Shown piece after piece: positions 21,270-33,720 of a stretch of DNA of 64,000 bases. Where the stretch lies: contig NC_061134.1 in assembly GCF_905220365.1 (NCBI RefSeq), forward strand, positions 7,951,001-8,015,000, given 5' to 3'. The notes beneath the pieces were generated by a model. The model saw nothing but the letters and a program-made list of their open reading frames with translations. It did not search any database and was not told the DNA's origin. Within the stretch, counting starts at the first letter, position 1; every line of letters starts with the position of its first letter. Made by a program: the position numbers and the translations under genes. The stretch is from Vanessa cardui. Lineage: Eukaryota; Arthropoda; Insecta; Lepidoptera; Nymphalidae.

Positions 21270-22830
21270 ATATTACACGCCTAACATGTCTAACTGGTAT
21301 TTTTCTGGTATTTTTCCTGATGTGTTAAAATAAAGTAAAGTAATCCCTTTATTTAAGTCCGGTGATAAAAATGATCCAAACAATTATGGACCTATCTCTA
21401 ATTTGTACTTTTGTCAGTATTGAGTAAAATTTTTGAGAAAGTCATGCTTAATCAATTGTCATTATACTTTAACTCGAATAAGCTATTGCATTCTCAACAG
21501 TTTGGTTTCACTAAAGGTCGCTCGACTACTGATGCGGGTATAGCATTTTTTGAGCACATTTATGTTGCGTGGGAAAAGTCACACAACGCTATTGGAGTTA
21601 TTTATGACTTATCAAAAGCTTTCGATTGCTTTAGGCATGACATTCTTCTAGAAAAGCTTAAATATTATGGTATCAGGGGCCCTGCATTGAAATTCATTTC
21701 CTCCTACCTTAATGAAAGATCTTTGTGGTTAAAGGTGCAAAATCAAATGGCGCTGTGGCGCAAATGAGTGTACCACAGGGTTCAATTTTGGGACTCCTCT
21801 TGTTCTTAATATATTTAAATAATTTACCTTATTTCGTAAAAAAAACTTGCAATATTGTACTGTTTGCAGATGACACATCTCATTTTTAAACTTGACAGAA
21901 AAATAAACAACTATGACGTTGTAAGCAGTGCTCTGTCGCGGGGTCTTGGTTGGTATGACATAAATAATTTAGTACTAAATGCCAAAACACTAAATGTGTT
22001 TTGTTTTCCTTGCCAAATGTGAAATCAAATCCTTCTGCAATCACTTTGAAAAATGAAAGGCTTGAGTTTGTTGAGTCGACGGTCTTTTTAGGGATAACCC
22101 TTGACTCCAAACTGCAGTTGGACATCCATTTGTATGCCCCAGCAAGGAAACTAAGTAGTGCCATTTATGCAATAAAAATAATTAGAAAACTCACGGACAT
22201 AAGTACTGCTAGACTAGTTTATTTTAGTAATTTTCACAGTCTTATGTCATATGGAATGTTGTTATGGGGTAATGCAGCAGATATTGAAGTTGTTTTTATT
22301 CTACAGAAAAGAACTATCCGATCTATTTACAATATTAGCTCTAGGGCCTCTAGGACATTATTACGCGAGAAATTTAAGAAATAGGCGTATTAACGGCTGC
22401 TTCACAATATATTTATGATAATATAATGTTTATACAAAAGAATATAAAAATCATCAATACTGATATACATTCTATTAATACAAGAAATAATAATAAACTT
22501 GTAACACCCAGTTTCCGTTTGCATACGGTAAATAGAACGTTTTTGGGCAATGGTATACGCATATATAATAAGATACCGGAAAATATAATCAATTTACCAT
22601 TTTAAAAATTTAAAAAGATTATTAAGACTAAATTAATAAATAAATCATATTATTCATTAAAAAAGTACTTTTTAGAAAAAATCGCCTGGAGTTAGGCTCG
22701 GGTTCCATCATAGGACACTAATTACTGTAAATAACAGCATTGTAAATCTGTTTATTTGAAAAGAGCAACTATGCGAGTTTCTTGCCGTTTCTTCTCGCCA
22801 GAAGCTGCTTTCCGAAACGGTGGTAGTATT
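21270..22830 (+). mobile_element. Jockey/CR1-group LINE, 5'-truncated, reverse transcriptase to 3' UTR
   Basis: The sequence starts in the fingers of the reverse transcriptase (KVIPLFKSGDKNDPNNYGPI) and continues with SKIFEKVMLNQL, QQFGFTKGRSTTDA and VIYDLSKAFDCFRHDILLEK (21411-21767). After a frame break come VPQGSILG and the catalytic LFADDTS (about 21862). The thumb follows (22001-22384; LGITLDSKL, KRTIRSIYNISSRASR), and after a stop the C-terminus SINTRNNNKLVTPSFRLHTV. The 3' UTR contains GTTTCTTGCCGTTTCTTCTC and AAACGGTGGTAGTA, the same type as at 51950-52140 and in the 12.9-14.8-kb LINE. Several frame breaks mark it as dead. Confidence 0.88.
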
Positions 22831-22859
22831 TAAGTATTTAATTATTGTGTGTAATTACT

Positions 22860-23310
22860 TAAAAACCAAAATAATGACTAATCCAAAAATAAATTATAAA
22901 GCTCTAGATTATGAAGCTCTTTATAAAAGTGTCTCTATGGCTAACTATAAAAATTATCACTATAACTACATTATTTTTGAAAATTTTATTTCTACTCGCA
23001 TACTGCAAAAAAAAGTCAATAAAATTAAGGTACTGAATCTTCCTCAAAGTGATTGGATAAATGGAAACATTAAAAACAAACAAACATTGCAAGCAATACA
23101 TAGGCGAAATATACTGTGGCAATTACTAAATAAAAATAGAAACAACGAAGAAATTGAGGATAAATTTTCGAAAGAAAAAAGTAAAGTTATGTCATTAATT
23201 AAAAACGCAAAACATAATTATTATTATTCATTGTTTAAAAAATGTGGCAATAAATCGAAAAAAATGTGGGATGTGATAAATAATTTGGATAGGAATAAAG
23301 TTGTAAGGGG
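22860..23310 (+). pseudogene. LINE fragment: linker between endonuclease and reverse transcriptase
   Basis: An open frame of about 150 codons includes NLPQSDWINGNIKNKQTLQA, ILWQLLNKNRNNEEIEDKFS and KKMWDVINNLDRNKV. This is the lysine-rich linker that precedes the reverse transcriptase in Jockey/CR1-group LINEs (compare KKIWxxINxLxxK). It has neither flanking domain and stops where the AATCACGTGAT repeat begins. Being open over 450 bp, it has decayed less than its neighbours. Confidence 0.65.
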
Positions 23311-23470
23311 TTGTCCATTAATCACGTGATCTTTTTTTTAGCATTTTTTAACCCCCTCTCCCCATTGGTGATACGTAGTGAGGTTTAAGACCACCCCCCC
23401 CCCCTTCTCAACATCACGTGTATTTTTAGTACCTACAAGGAATCTTAAAATTTTCTGAATATTATCTTAA
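23306..23470. repeat. Dispersed repeat with GGGGTTGTCCATTAATCACG and a poly-C run
   Basis: The block starts GGGGTTGTCCATTAATCACG, has a poly-T run, TTAACCCCCTCTCCCCATTG and an unbroken C tract at about 23391-23403, then AACATCACGTGTATTTTTAG. It abuts the LINE linker on its left, which it truncates. I recall similar phrases in insect repeats but cannot classify it. Confidence 0.4.
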
Positions 23471-23559
23471 TTTAAATATAGGTATAAACTATAATCTTAT
23501 TTTATTCTGAAATTAAGGACCATAATAAAAATGTCTACACCAGGTTGCAAGTTTTTTTT

Positions 23560-26530
23560 ATTGCCATATTATGGCATTGTTAAACATTGCATTGTTAAAC
23601 AATAATAATAAACGAAGATTTGTTTAAAAATCGCGCATTAGACGAAAAAATAAATACACGAGATATCTTACTACAACCTTGTGTTATTTTCGTGATTTTT
23701 ATCAAACTTGAAAGGGGGGAGGGCCCCCCCTTGCTTGCTTGCGTTGCCGGCCTTTCAAAAAGGAATACGCTCTTTTCTTGAAGGTTCCCATGTCGTATCG
23801 GTTCGGAAAAACCGCCGGGGAAAGCTGGTTCCTCAAAGTGGTTGTGCGAGGCAGAAAATGTCTGAGAAATCGCGCTGTTGTGGATTTTCGTACATCAAGG
23901 TGGTGCGGGTGAAACTTAGAATTTTGGCGAGATGTCCGAAGGTGAAATTCAGCAGCCGGGATTAATCCGAACAATTCCTCGGAACATTCCCCGTGAAAAA
24001 TTCGGTAGAAGATGCAGAGTGATCCGACATCTCTACGCAAAGCCAAAGGATCAAGGAGATCGGAAAGGGCTTGATCGTCGATAACTCGAGCAGCTCTACG
24101 TTGGATGCGGTCAAATGGAAGGAGCTGGTACTGGGGAGCACCTGCCCAGAGGTGAGAGCAGTACTCCATGTGAGGCCGAATTTGTGCCTTGTAAAGTTTA
24201 AGGCGATGGGCCGACGTGAAATACTGTCTCGCCTTGCTGAGCACGCCCAGCTTTTTTGAAGCCAATTTGGCTTTGCCTTCCAATTGACCGCGGAACTGAA
24301 CGAGGCTCGAAATATCAACGCCAAGTATTCCGATACTACCTGTAGCGGCTATCAGAATGTTCTCAAATCGTGGAGATACGACAAATGGTGTTTTTTTAGC
24401 GGTTAACGCGCAAACTTGCGTCTTTTTGGGGTTGAAATGGACTAGATTTAGCCGGCCCCAATTCGAGACTTCGTTTAATGAAGACTCGATTTCAGACACA
24501 TTTGTTCCGGTTCTCTTCGACGTTTTCCCGAGAAATATTAGCGCGGCCGGTGTATAAGGTGTCAACGGTACTGTCGTCTGCATAGCAATGAATGTTCCCG
24601 ATTTGCAACAAATCATTGATATGCAGAAGAAACAGAGTGGATGATAGAACGCAGCCTTGTGGAACACCAGCATTGACGAATTTTAAGTCGGAGCATGCAC
24701 CATCGACAACGACCTTGATGCTCCGATCTGCCAAAAAGCTGGTAATCCAATTGCATAATTTCCCGGGAAGCCCATAGGAAGGAAGCTTCGAAAGAAGCGC
24801 TTTGTGCCATACACGATCGAAGGCCTTCGCTATGTCCAAGCTGGCTGCTAATGCCTCCCCCTCTCTCAACTGCTTCAGCCCACCTGTGAGTAAGGTAAAC
24901 TAGAAGATCACCGGCTGAGCGACCCCGACGAAAACCGTACTGGCTGTCACTAATCAGCCGATTCGCCTCTAGGTACCGTAGGAGCTGGCAGTTAATAAGG
25001 GACTCCATTATCTTGGAGAGCAAGGAGGTAATGGCTATAGGCCTATAATTGGACGGGTCTGAGCGATTGCCTTTTTTAGGGATCGGATGCACCAAAGCTG
25101 TCTTCCAGGAATTCGGGACGACGCCTAATGTGTAGGATTGCCGGAAAAGACGCGTTAAGACCGGTGCCAACTCGGGAGCACATGTCCGTAGCACGATTGG
25201 AGGGATACCATCTGGTCCGCTCGACTTATGAATGTCCAAGGAAAGAAGTGCTTTATGAACTGCACTTTGCCGGAATTTAACCTCCGGCATCGTGGTATCA
25301 CACCGCGGAATTGTTGGTGGAGATTTTCCTTGGTCATCCAGAGTCGAGTTCGATGCGAAGAGAGAGCCTAAAAGATCAGCTTTCTCTTTCGCGGTATGGG
25401 CCAATGACTCACCGTCTCTGTGCAGAGATGGAAAAGATGGCTGACAGAAATTCCCTAAGACAGCCTTAGCGAGAGACCAGAACGTTCGTGTTCCTGAAGG
25501 GAGACGCACCAGTCTCTCACCAATTCTGCCAATGTACTCCGTCTTCGCCCTAGCAATCACGTTTTTGAGGGACCTAGAGTCAGAGTTATATTCCTTTTTG
25601 AGTGCGCTGGTATTTACATCACGAGACGCAGACGCATTAGTCCAGGTTTGATAGCGTTCCCACTTTCGGCGTGATGCCGTTTTGCAGAAGCGACCAAACC
25701 AAGGCTGGGACTTGCCACCGATGGGTACTGCAGTGTAAGGAATGAATAGTTCCATACCCTGAAGCACCACATCGGCAACAGAGTCAGCAGCAGCTTTCGG
25801 ATCATCCGGCGAGAAACAAATCTGCCCCCATGGGTAAGATGCAAAAAAAGACCGCATCCCATCCCAATCTGCTGACTTGTAGTGCCATACTCGGCGGCAC
25901 CCAACAAAGCGAGGCCGTGAGTACCGCACAACCGGCACTGTACTCCGGACGAGACAGTGGTCAGACGAGCCCAGAGGGGGATCGACGATAACCTGATAGC
26001 CATCCGGAAGCGAAGTCAGCAGAAGGTCCAACAGGGAAGGTGTATGATCCTCCACATCCGGTATTCGCGTTGGCGAGTTGACCAGTTGTGTCAGATCATA
26101 TGCTAGAGCGAAGTCCTGAACAGATCTACCCGCATGGTCGGTGGTGCGTGAGCCGAGCCATTCTGCGTGGTGAGCATTAAAGTCACCCAGAATAATGATC
26201 TCTGCGGATGGAATCTGCTGCAGTACGGAATCTGTAGCCATTTGGTCGTGCTCAACCAGTCAGTCGGTTTCGGCATTACCGCTATGGGACCTATAAAGGC
26301 ACGCATAGATTCGCGGATGGTCATCGCAGTCTACACGCAGCCAGATAATCGATAGGTCCTGTCCTTCAAGGCTGCCGAGGCGTCGAGAACAGATATCATC
26401 TCTGACGTAAACGCATACCCCAGCTCGTGGTATAAAGGAATGTTAAAGTAAAGTCGTATCGGCAGGAGAAGATATCTGGGTCTCGGTTAGAAAGAGCAAG
26501 GCCGAATAGGAGCGCTTGACATTGATGACT
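23560..26530 (-). mobile_element. Jockey-like LINE, 5'-truncated but long
   Basis: Minus strand, from the right: endonuclease (26460-25900; LFLTETQISSPAD, IIILGDFNAHHAEWLGSRTT, LGSSDHCLVRSTVP), linker with KSQPWFGRFCKTASRRKWER, and reverse transcriptase (SGPDGIPPIVLRTCAPELAP, SNYRPIAITSLLSKIMESLI, AFDRVWHKALLSKLPSYGLP, GVPQGCVLS, CYADDSTVD). It ends with a thumb and C-terminal region to PPPFQV at 23702. The reading frame shifts near 24865 and again near 24500, and a stop lies in the endonuclease near 26430. The remaining domains are nearly intact, so the copy is fairly young. The 5' end cuts into the gag-like gene at about 26530; AATAAAAAAAA near 23555 on the minus strand marks its 3' end. 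Confidence 0.85.
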
Positions 26531-27650
26531 TCGTGGTTGGGGCTTGTTTAATCTGAAGCCCCTGTCTTTCGATTGCTTTAGAAGCTTTTATTTTCTCCGG
26601 TAAGTCCTTACCAAATAAAGTCTCGTCTCGATTTTGATCTTGTATAACAGCGAGAAAGGATTTGTCGAGACCTCGAGTAATAAGTTTTGTTCTTACTTGT
26701 GTTTGAACATAATGGAGATCAGTAAGGATTCTGCACCCAACTGATAATATTTTTACTGCTTGGACCTTTTCGTCATGAGACAAAAGTAATGTCATCGCCC
26801 GGTTCACCGCGGCTATACCCAGACCTAGTTGATCTTGTTCGGTTTGAATCTTCTTGTCTCGATTCTTTACAATTTCTGTAGCCGCCGCTGTAAGCTCTGG
26901 GTTCACAATCGGTGCTTTCAACAGCCTACAGTTATCAGGAATGGTAAATTCTTTTAAAAGTTTTTATTTTGCTTCAGAAGGTAAACCTCTTTTTAAGTAC
27001 AGGGAGCCAACGTTGTGCTAACTTACAATGTATATTGGGGCCATATGCTGGGGTCTCTTCAGAAGCATCACCCAAGGCCTCTAATAGCTCAGAGTCGGGT
27101 TCGGGTTCAGCCGGTTCGGAATCTATGTCGAGTGCCGCTGGTACAAGTGGCGGTGACGGCGAACGCTGGGTATGTGAAGTCTGCATAGGCAGCGACGGTG
27201 TCGGTGTAGGTGAACGAGGTTCAAGTTCTATAAGACAAAGGCAAAAATATATATATATATAAATGTTGAAAATATTTATAGGGTAGATGGAAAAAAAAAA
27301 ACTATTTTTAATGATTTAAAATTTTTAACGTTTTAGCTTCAAATTTACACCTTCGTGTTGACTCGCAGTCAACCCCCAGGCTCATGCTTTTTGAGCATCT
27401 GCTTAACCGTTCTGTTAACTCGCAGTTAACCCCCAGGAAAGCTTACTGACACTGATTTAATAAAAATGTTTTAAAATCTTTCACTTCACTAATAACTTAA
27501 TAATAATTAAACTTACCTCGATTTGTTTCTGAATCCGACGAAGAATATGTTATCACACGATGATATTTTTTACCCGTTCGCTTAGCTTTCAACTTTTTGA
27601 TTTTTGCATTATAGTAATTAATTTTTTCTTCAGCACTTCGTTTAGGCATT
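26525..27650 (-). pseudogene. DIRS-like gag gene, interrupted
   Basis: Minus strand: MPKRSAEEKINYYNAKIKKL ... SSSDSETNRG (27649-27515), followed by GTAAG, a possible splice donor. After a gap comes SPTPTPSLPMQTSHTQRSPS, EPEPDSELLEALGDASEETP and LAQRWLPVLKKR (27250-26974). Then CRLLKAPIVNPELTAAATEI, GIAAVNRAMTLLLSHDEKVQ, DETLFGKDLPEKIKASKAIE and RQGLQIKQAP (26921-26530) follow. I recall this layout (short coiled N-terminus, acidic Pro/Glu region, helical NRDxxL...QLGxGIxAxNKA domain, LFGxxLxExIKASKAIERQG) from insect DIRS retroelement gag proteins. The LINE at 23560-26530 cuts off its C-terminus, and a frame break lies at KRFTF near 26974. Confidence 0.6.
27357..27437. repeat. Two 24-bp repeats, each a hairpin, with a paired base change
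   Basis: GTTGACTCGCAGTCAAC plus CCCCAGG (27357-27380) and GTTAACTCGCAGTTAAC plus CCCCAGG (27414-27437) are 57 bp apart. Each forms a 7-bp stem with a CGC loop, and the only differences between them are the two paired stem positions (G:C against A:T). A third small hairpin, ATGCTTTTTGAGCAT, lies between. They sit in the gap between the gag-like blocks. Confidence 0.7.
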
Positions 27651-27814
27651 TTACTATTATTAAATTTAAAGAGTATTCAGGTAACCGTGTTTTCGTTGCC
27701 GCGCACAATAAAAGAAAGAGAAACTCGAGCGCAGCATACTATGTGGTAGAAAGGGAAAAAGTCAAATTAGTTACTTTTATCCCTAAAAACCGTGCGAAGT
27801 TGCCAGCACAATAA

Positions 27815-28423
27815 AAGGACTACAGTATACATATATTTATATCAAAGAATGAAGCGTACAAATATAATAAAGCGTGGAATTAATACCTGTTGATTTCCAA
27901 GCAGGATATATTAATTTAAATAATTGTATTTAACTAACTTGACTTTGTATTTTTTTAAATGTTGAAAAACAGTGTGCGAGTAATTGTTATATTGCTTGGA
28001 CCCGTTTCATTGTTTTTAGTATATTGTGAGTATCGCTTATCAGTTCTCGGAATTGTTTGCTAACGGCCGGTTCAAGTGGACTGGACAGGTTAATGATATT
28101 TAGACCTTATTGCAATAAGCGTGGATCCAATCTTAAGTGAAGTGGGAGAAGTATGCCAGGAAGAAATAATAGTACCGTCACCAATGATGTAATAAGGCGA
28201 AAAAAGACTAGCTAAAAGATGAAGGGGATGAGAAAGGTGTTAAAATCAGAAATAGAAAAGCAAGGCGAAGAGTAGTAATGAGTATTATAGATATTTTCAT
28301 TACCTCAACAAATATTTTACCCAAACAATTTGCTTTAGCCAATTAAATATATAAATTAAATATATAAATCCACTAGCTTTACCCGCCCGATTCTCTGGGC
28401 ATTACATTAACGTTACATTAACA
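27815..28423. other. No recognisable feature
   Basis: Intergenic sequence. A stretch near 28130-28280 (GGAAGAAATAATAGTACCGT, ATGAAGGGGATGAGAAAGG) is purine-rich but shows no open frame with a recognisable domain. Confidence 0.35.
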
Positions 28424-28690
28424 GCCTGTAAATTTGCCACTGCTGGGCTAAGTCCTCTTCTGCCTCCGAGGAGAAGGTTTTGGAGCATATTCCACCACGT
28501 TGCGGGTTAGTAGATAAACATGTAACCGAATTTCATTGAAATTAGACATATATAGATTTCCGCGCGATGTTTTCTATTACCGTCGAGCTCGAGAAGAATT
28601 ATAAACACAAATTAAGCAGTTGCTTGCCCGGGCTTTGAACCCGCAATTATCGATTAAGATGCACGCGTTCTAACCAATGAGACATCTCAG
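28424..28690 (-). mobile_element. tRNA-derived SINE, worn copy
   Basis: Minus-strand member of the 15513 family: CAGCCTGTAAATTTGCCACT, GAGGAGAAGGTTTTGGAGCA, GGGCTTTGAACCCGCAATTA (B-box arm) and CACGCGTTCTAACCAATGAG (A-box arm). It has more substitutions and small deletions than the 16.9-kb copy, so it is older. Confidence 0.85.
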
Positions 28691-28837
28691 TTCGTTTGGT
28701 CGCTGGGCCTTAGTCACAGCAAAATACATTTTTAAATTTTTACTTTGTAATTAATTTTTGATCATTAACAATGTGCAAAAAATTAACGAACAAATCAAGA
28801 AACATGCGAGATCTTCAATTCTTAAAAAATATTTTAA

Positions 28838-29170
28838 TTAATATTCGTCATCTATTTCATCTTCTTCGATGATGTTCTCGATAGGCTGCAAACTGTTCAT
28901 GACACATCTCCTTTTTATTGAATCCGGAAATATATGATTCATGAGAATGTTTTCGTTGGTATAATTTAAATGTAAAGTTGTGTGTGTGTTTGTGTCGCTT
29001 AGTGAAAACAATACCTCATTTGTAATTACTGTTCTGAAAGTTACAGCTGTGACTTCAGGAGCCATGGGAGCATTAAAGCGCCTTTCATGCTCATTCAATG
29101 GCGTTCTTTATGTATTAATATTGACTTTAAAATCATTAGTTGTTTCTCTTTCAGAGCAATTTTAAAATGT
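28838..29170 (-). pseudogene. Helitron-like fragment
   Basis: The minus strand reads NDFKVNINT, stop, RTPLNEHERRFNAPMAPEVT, AV, then 60 further codons ending IEEDEIDDEY and a stop. The EHERRFNAP...EVAV phrase, preceded by a hydrophobic strand and an RxP turn, is characteristic of the helitron helicase-like N-terminal region. The expected downstream text (RDIVLxxRxGxLxRIxExHxxYxxLxYPL) is absent, so the coding match ends after about 30 residues. The acidic tail may belong to something else. Confidence 0.5.
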
Positions 29171-29943
29171 CTAAATAAACAATGGTTTTCATGAAGCACG
29201 TTCCTCATTTAAACGACGAGTTCTCGATTAGTCGTGGTACTGTTATGAAAATGTGTTGGTGTGGCGTTTCAGTATCTTTTTTGATTGTATGACGCTGCGC
29301 GTTTCTCTTCGATGTACCAACCTTTTAAATTTGTAATGCCTTCGAAAATATTCATTTAAATCATATGCTGTAAAGGACCATATAGATCAATATTTAATCA
29401 ATATATATTAAGGGTATTTTAGTGGCTGGAATCCCAATATTTGTGGTAAAAAAATATATGACAAAAAATGCTATTGTGGGTTATAACTATTATGTTTTTA
29501 TAATATAATATCCGAATATAAAATTACATTAATTAATAAATTTATCGAATTGAAAATGATTATGTAAGAATTAATTATTATTATTATAACTAACAGATAA
29601 ACACATACCATGGCGGAGTTTTTTGTAGACATTGTTTGAGTTGTTTAATTCTGTAGTACTGTATTTTGATCTATCTAGTAGGGTTCAGCCAGCGTTTACA
29701 ACGTAAGTACAAAAAAATATAAATTTACGACATCACATTAGAAACTTATAAAATTATCAATGTTACTTAACTATATTGTCTATGTATGTAGTATTATATA
29801 TAAAACCTTCCTCTCGAATCACTCTATCTATTAAAAAAACGCATCTAAATCCGTTGCGTAGTTTTAAAGATTTAAGCGTACAAAGGGACATAGGGACAGA
29901 AAAAGCGACTTTGTTTTATAGAATGTAAAGATATAAAATAAAC
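29171..29943. other. AT-rich DNA with a dispersed-repeat tail
   Basis: No gene is seen. 29815-29935 (CGAATCACTCTATCTATTAA, CATCTAAATCCGTTGCGTAG, GGGACAGAAAAAGCGACTTT) is the type of degenerate repeat scattered through lepidopteran genomes. It abuts the start of the I-group LINE. Confidence 0.35.
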
Positions 29944-30800
29944 GTGGAGGTAACTAACGTGTGCAGTATGGAGAAATTAACTTCATGCGAATACCTTCTC
30001 GGGTTAGGATGGAGATTTCAACGACCAATGGAAGTTGCTCTTTGCTATTGTGTTATCAAACACATAGAGCTGAATTTGTCTGAAGAAGAATTGCTAGATG
30101 CTATCACTATCGCATATGAGGTAGTTAGTTTGATAAGACTTAAGCGTCGGGCTGAAGTAGAGGGAGGTTGGACAGACAGTGAAGCTGTCAGGCTTGGATT
30201 TAATGGGCCGCCTTTGCCTGCCTGCATACATAATTATAGCATGCAGGTGAAGTGAAGTGCTCTATATGTTTCCAGTGACGCAATGCTCTAGATGCTGGCG
30301 GTTCAGGCATACTATTAAGATGTGTCCTACGAAAACAGTATTTTGTCCAAAGTGTGGTGGGAAACATGATAACTGCCCAACGACAGGGTATAAGTGCATT
30401 AACTGCTCCAAAGACCACATGGCGTTAGATCGTAGCTGCCCGGAATATCGTAGGGAAAAAAGATACGGGAAATAATGGCCGAGTTTAATGTCATACTGAA
30501 AAGCTATTTTAATGTTGGTTCCGCCGCTACTTAATGCAAAGGAGCGCCCACCGAACCAAGGTTATCCTGATCCTCGTGCCCCAACGCGGGCATCTACAAA
30601 TCATCAATACCCGGCGAAATCTACCACAGAAGCCCTGACATATGCACAATAACTCGTGTGCGGAAGACAGATATTACTAAAATATGAAAAAACAAAAAAA
30701 AAACAAGAACTGGAACCAAACAGCGATGAAGAAAATATGATGATTACAGACTCCGAGGAAAGTGTTATTATTCGAAAAGGGAGAAGAGTAGGCAAAAGGG
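29944..30800 (+). pseudogene. I-group LINE ORF1 (gag-like, CCHC knuckles)
   Basis: The sequence encodes LSEEELLDAITIAYEVVSLI, GGWTDSEAVRLGFNGPPLPA and then three zinc knuckles: CSRCWRFRHTIKMC, CPKCGGKHDNC and CINCSKDHMALDRSC. Such ORF1 proteins coat the element RNA. A stop splits the frame between the amino-terminal domain and the knuckles at 30253-30255, and decay is heavier after 30475. The N-terminal portion of a normal ORF1 is missing. Confidence 0.8.
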
Positions 30801-31004
30801 AAAGAGACTATCAAGTGATGTAACTTTTACTTGTCTAGTTAAAGAATTTATTAATATTTTTTGTAGCAGCAATATTTCAATAAAAGATAAAAGAGAAAAG
30901 TCAGCAAAATTATGTGTCGAGTGGATTATCTCTTGTATATAACAAAACGTCTCAAGATAATATTGCAATGAAATGCCCAAAGCTTAAAATCAAAAATAAT
31001 TGAG

Positions 31005-31515
31005 TTGGAACAATTACTGTGTCAGGAAAAAATACATTTTGCTTCATTGTATGAAACATGGCTTAGTTCAGTAAATACATTCAAACTTACAAACTATAAT
31101 ATTTACAGGTTTGACAGTGGAAATACAGCCATTGAGGTTATGTCGGTTACGGTATTGAACTGTGAAAGATTAGAAAACATAATTCAAGTGTACTGCCCGC
31201 CAAGTGCTTGTACAACAAACGCAGATTGGGATTTTATATTCTCAATTTCACATAGACGGACTATAATACTTGGGGACTACAATGGACACCACCCAAACTG
31301 GTGCAATAAAACTGACGTCAGAGGAATGCAAATATTTGACGCACTAATGGACCATGATTTTGTTACGCTTAATGATGGTAGACATACGCGCGTAAAACTT
31401 GCAAATGGAGTATTACAACATTCGAGTCCTGCTATCTCTATAGTCACGTCGGATATTTCATTGGGGTTCTCCTGGAATATTTACAATAAATGTCTAGGCA
31501 GCGACCACCTCATTT
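31005..31515 (+). pseudogene. I-group LINE endonuclease domain, left part
   Basis: The frame includes EKIHFASLYETWLSS, TIILGDYNGHHPNWCNKTDV and GSDHL, three landmarks of the apurinic-type endonuclease that nicks target DNA (catalytic Glu, Asp-x-Asn and Ser-Asp-His). The strand and loop between residues of SGNTAIEV are shortened. The gypsy element enters directly after the SDHL codons. Confidence 0.82.
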
Positions 31516-32820
31516 TGCCTTAAATGTCTTGTGGATGATGTAATGAAAGGCAATTGAGTATAGATATATGTATTGTAATATAATTTACAATATTTAATTG
31601 TTACGACGATATTACAGTGGGATTCATATAATAATGTATTAATTGACAATGTAGCATATCGAATATCGACTTGTTTCTAGGTTCCATTATGGACACTGAG
31701 TTTTGCTTACATTATACTAGCGGCAAGATACGATGGCCGTTTTGACACATTAAAAAAGTGATGTCAAATCAATTCAATCAATTTGTTTTTTTGCAAGTAA
31801 TTTAATTCAAGTTTTTGTTGCAAGTAGTATCTGATTAAAAAGGTTTAATAAAAAAAATATAAAATAAGTTTAAGTAATATATTCGAATGAAATCAATTTA
31901 AATCAAAAATTGGAATTAAAATGAATAACTTTATAAACACATTACACACAACAAATAAATTGATACAAAAAATAAACCAAAAACACATGTGGCTATATTT
32001 AATCGGAGTCGTCCATACTGCTGCTTTCACTCTCACTGCTATCGTCACTCACATTAATTATAAGTTCATTTTCTAAAATATTATCTATTTTCAAATTTAT
32101 TTCATAATCGTCCTTTATTAATTAAATATAATAGTTCTATTCACAACCTTTTCCCATTCTTCTTAAGTCACATGTTCACAAGCTTTTTCTAAAATTTTTT
32201 GCATTTTTGTTGTGGTAAATGGGGGTTCTGTATTCTGCCTTGCAGCATATCCTTTAATTTGGGCATACACCAACTCAGGCATTACAAAAATTTTCATCAT
32301 TTAAAAAAGTATAGATAAAAAAAAAACAAACTCAAAACTGGAAGTTCAAATCAAACAGAAAATGTAAGAAAATACGTATTATCATAAATAATTCCACCGA
32401 TTGTTTACCAATTGAAGGTGATGACGACTGTCGCACAAAACATTCGAAGTTTGTTGAAGATTTCGGAATAATTCCAAAGACCAATATTACCATTTAGGTA
32501 GATATTACCATATATTCAGATGTATTTATACAGTTCATTTAAATATATTCCATACAAAAAAAAAGATATATGAAAATAAGCCACCAAGGTTTTCGATTTG
32601 ATATAATCAATGGAAATACAGCCAAAGTAACAAAATTGTTATTAAGTTTATTGTTGTTGGGTTCAGTTTTATTTATTTTCCTTGAAAAACCGTCTTGAAC
32701 TGAGACACAATCTGTCAATATTATTTCATATTATTAGGTACACTTTATTCCAACATTAAGATGAAAAATGCTAAATTTTTGACAGCAAATTGACGCAATA
32801 TCATTGGCTGGGCTTGATTA

Positions 32821-33043
32821 TATAAAATGGCGTGATGGTAAATGGTCACCATCACCCATAGACAAAGACGCTGTAAGAAATATTAGCTATTCCTTACATC
32901 GTCACTGCGCCACCAACCTTGGGAACTAAGACTGGCTCACTCACCCTTAAAACTGGAACACAATAATACTGAGTACTGTTGTTTGGCGGTAGAATAACTG
33001 ATGAGTGGGTGGTATCTACCCAGACGGGCTTAGACAAAGCCTT
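32821..33043 (-). mobile_element. SINE (Metulj-like)
   Basis: Minus-strand copy: GGTAAATGGTCACCATCACC, AATATTAGCTATTCCTTACA, CACCAACCTTGGGAACTAAG, TTTGGCGGTAGAATAACTGA and GGGTGGTATCTACCCAGACG are the reverse of the copy at 12700-12905. The segment with CAGGCACAAGGGACATAACA is missing, a small internal deletion. Confidence 0.85.
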
Positions 33044-33720
33044 AGTTTTGCATAATATAGCTAAGTTATTAGAAAATTTCATGAAAAACAGAGTCTTAGA
33101 TTGATTATCTTTATTCCTACTTCCATCGTAATTGGCTGTAGATTAACGCTACTCTGTATTATTATGTTATTTTAGAATTCTACTTTATCTAAACTATTGA
33201 ATTCCAAAATTTTAAAATTCGTATCTTCAAATCGAATCGAATAAAACATAATTGCATTCTAAATAAACAATCACACATCACATCGTAATTATAAAAAATA
33301 GTAAAATTAAAACGACAATTACTATGATCAAACTGCCGAAATCGATAATTAGAATTTGTAGCGTCTGCTCAATTCTAATGAGGGATCGACGTCTGCACAT
33401 GCAGGCATATAATTCCACGGCAAATAACAAAAGAGAGAACTTTGATAAAACGTGTATATATAAGAAAGACGAACTAAATTATTTAATAGTTTATTAAAAT
33501 TTGCCAGATACAGTACAGAGATAAATATATAAGTCACAGGAAAGCAAAATTTAAAAGGTATGCTTATCCCTATAAGATATTTCTTCCAACATACCCAAAA
33601 GATTGAAAATAGACAGAACAGTGAAAGGTAGACAGGCAAGAGTTTACAATTACAAAATAAAACTAAAACAAATACTAAACTAAAAATGAAAAACGAAATA
33701 TATACATACATATATATATA

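Noticed and set aside
27145..27250. Acidic/proline-rich region as a host transcription factor
   Set aside because: It reads through into the gag-like helical domain, which places it in a retroelement rather than a host gene.
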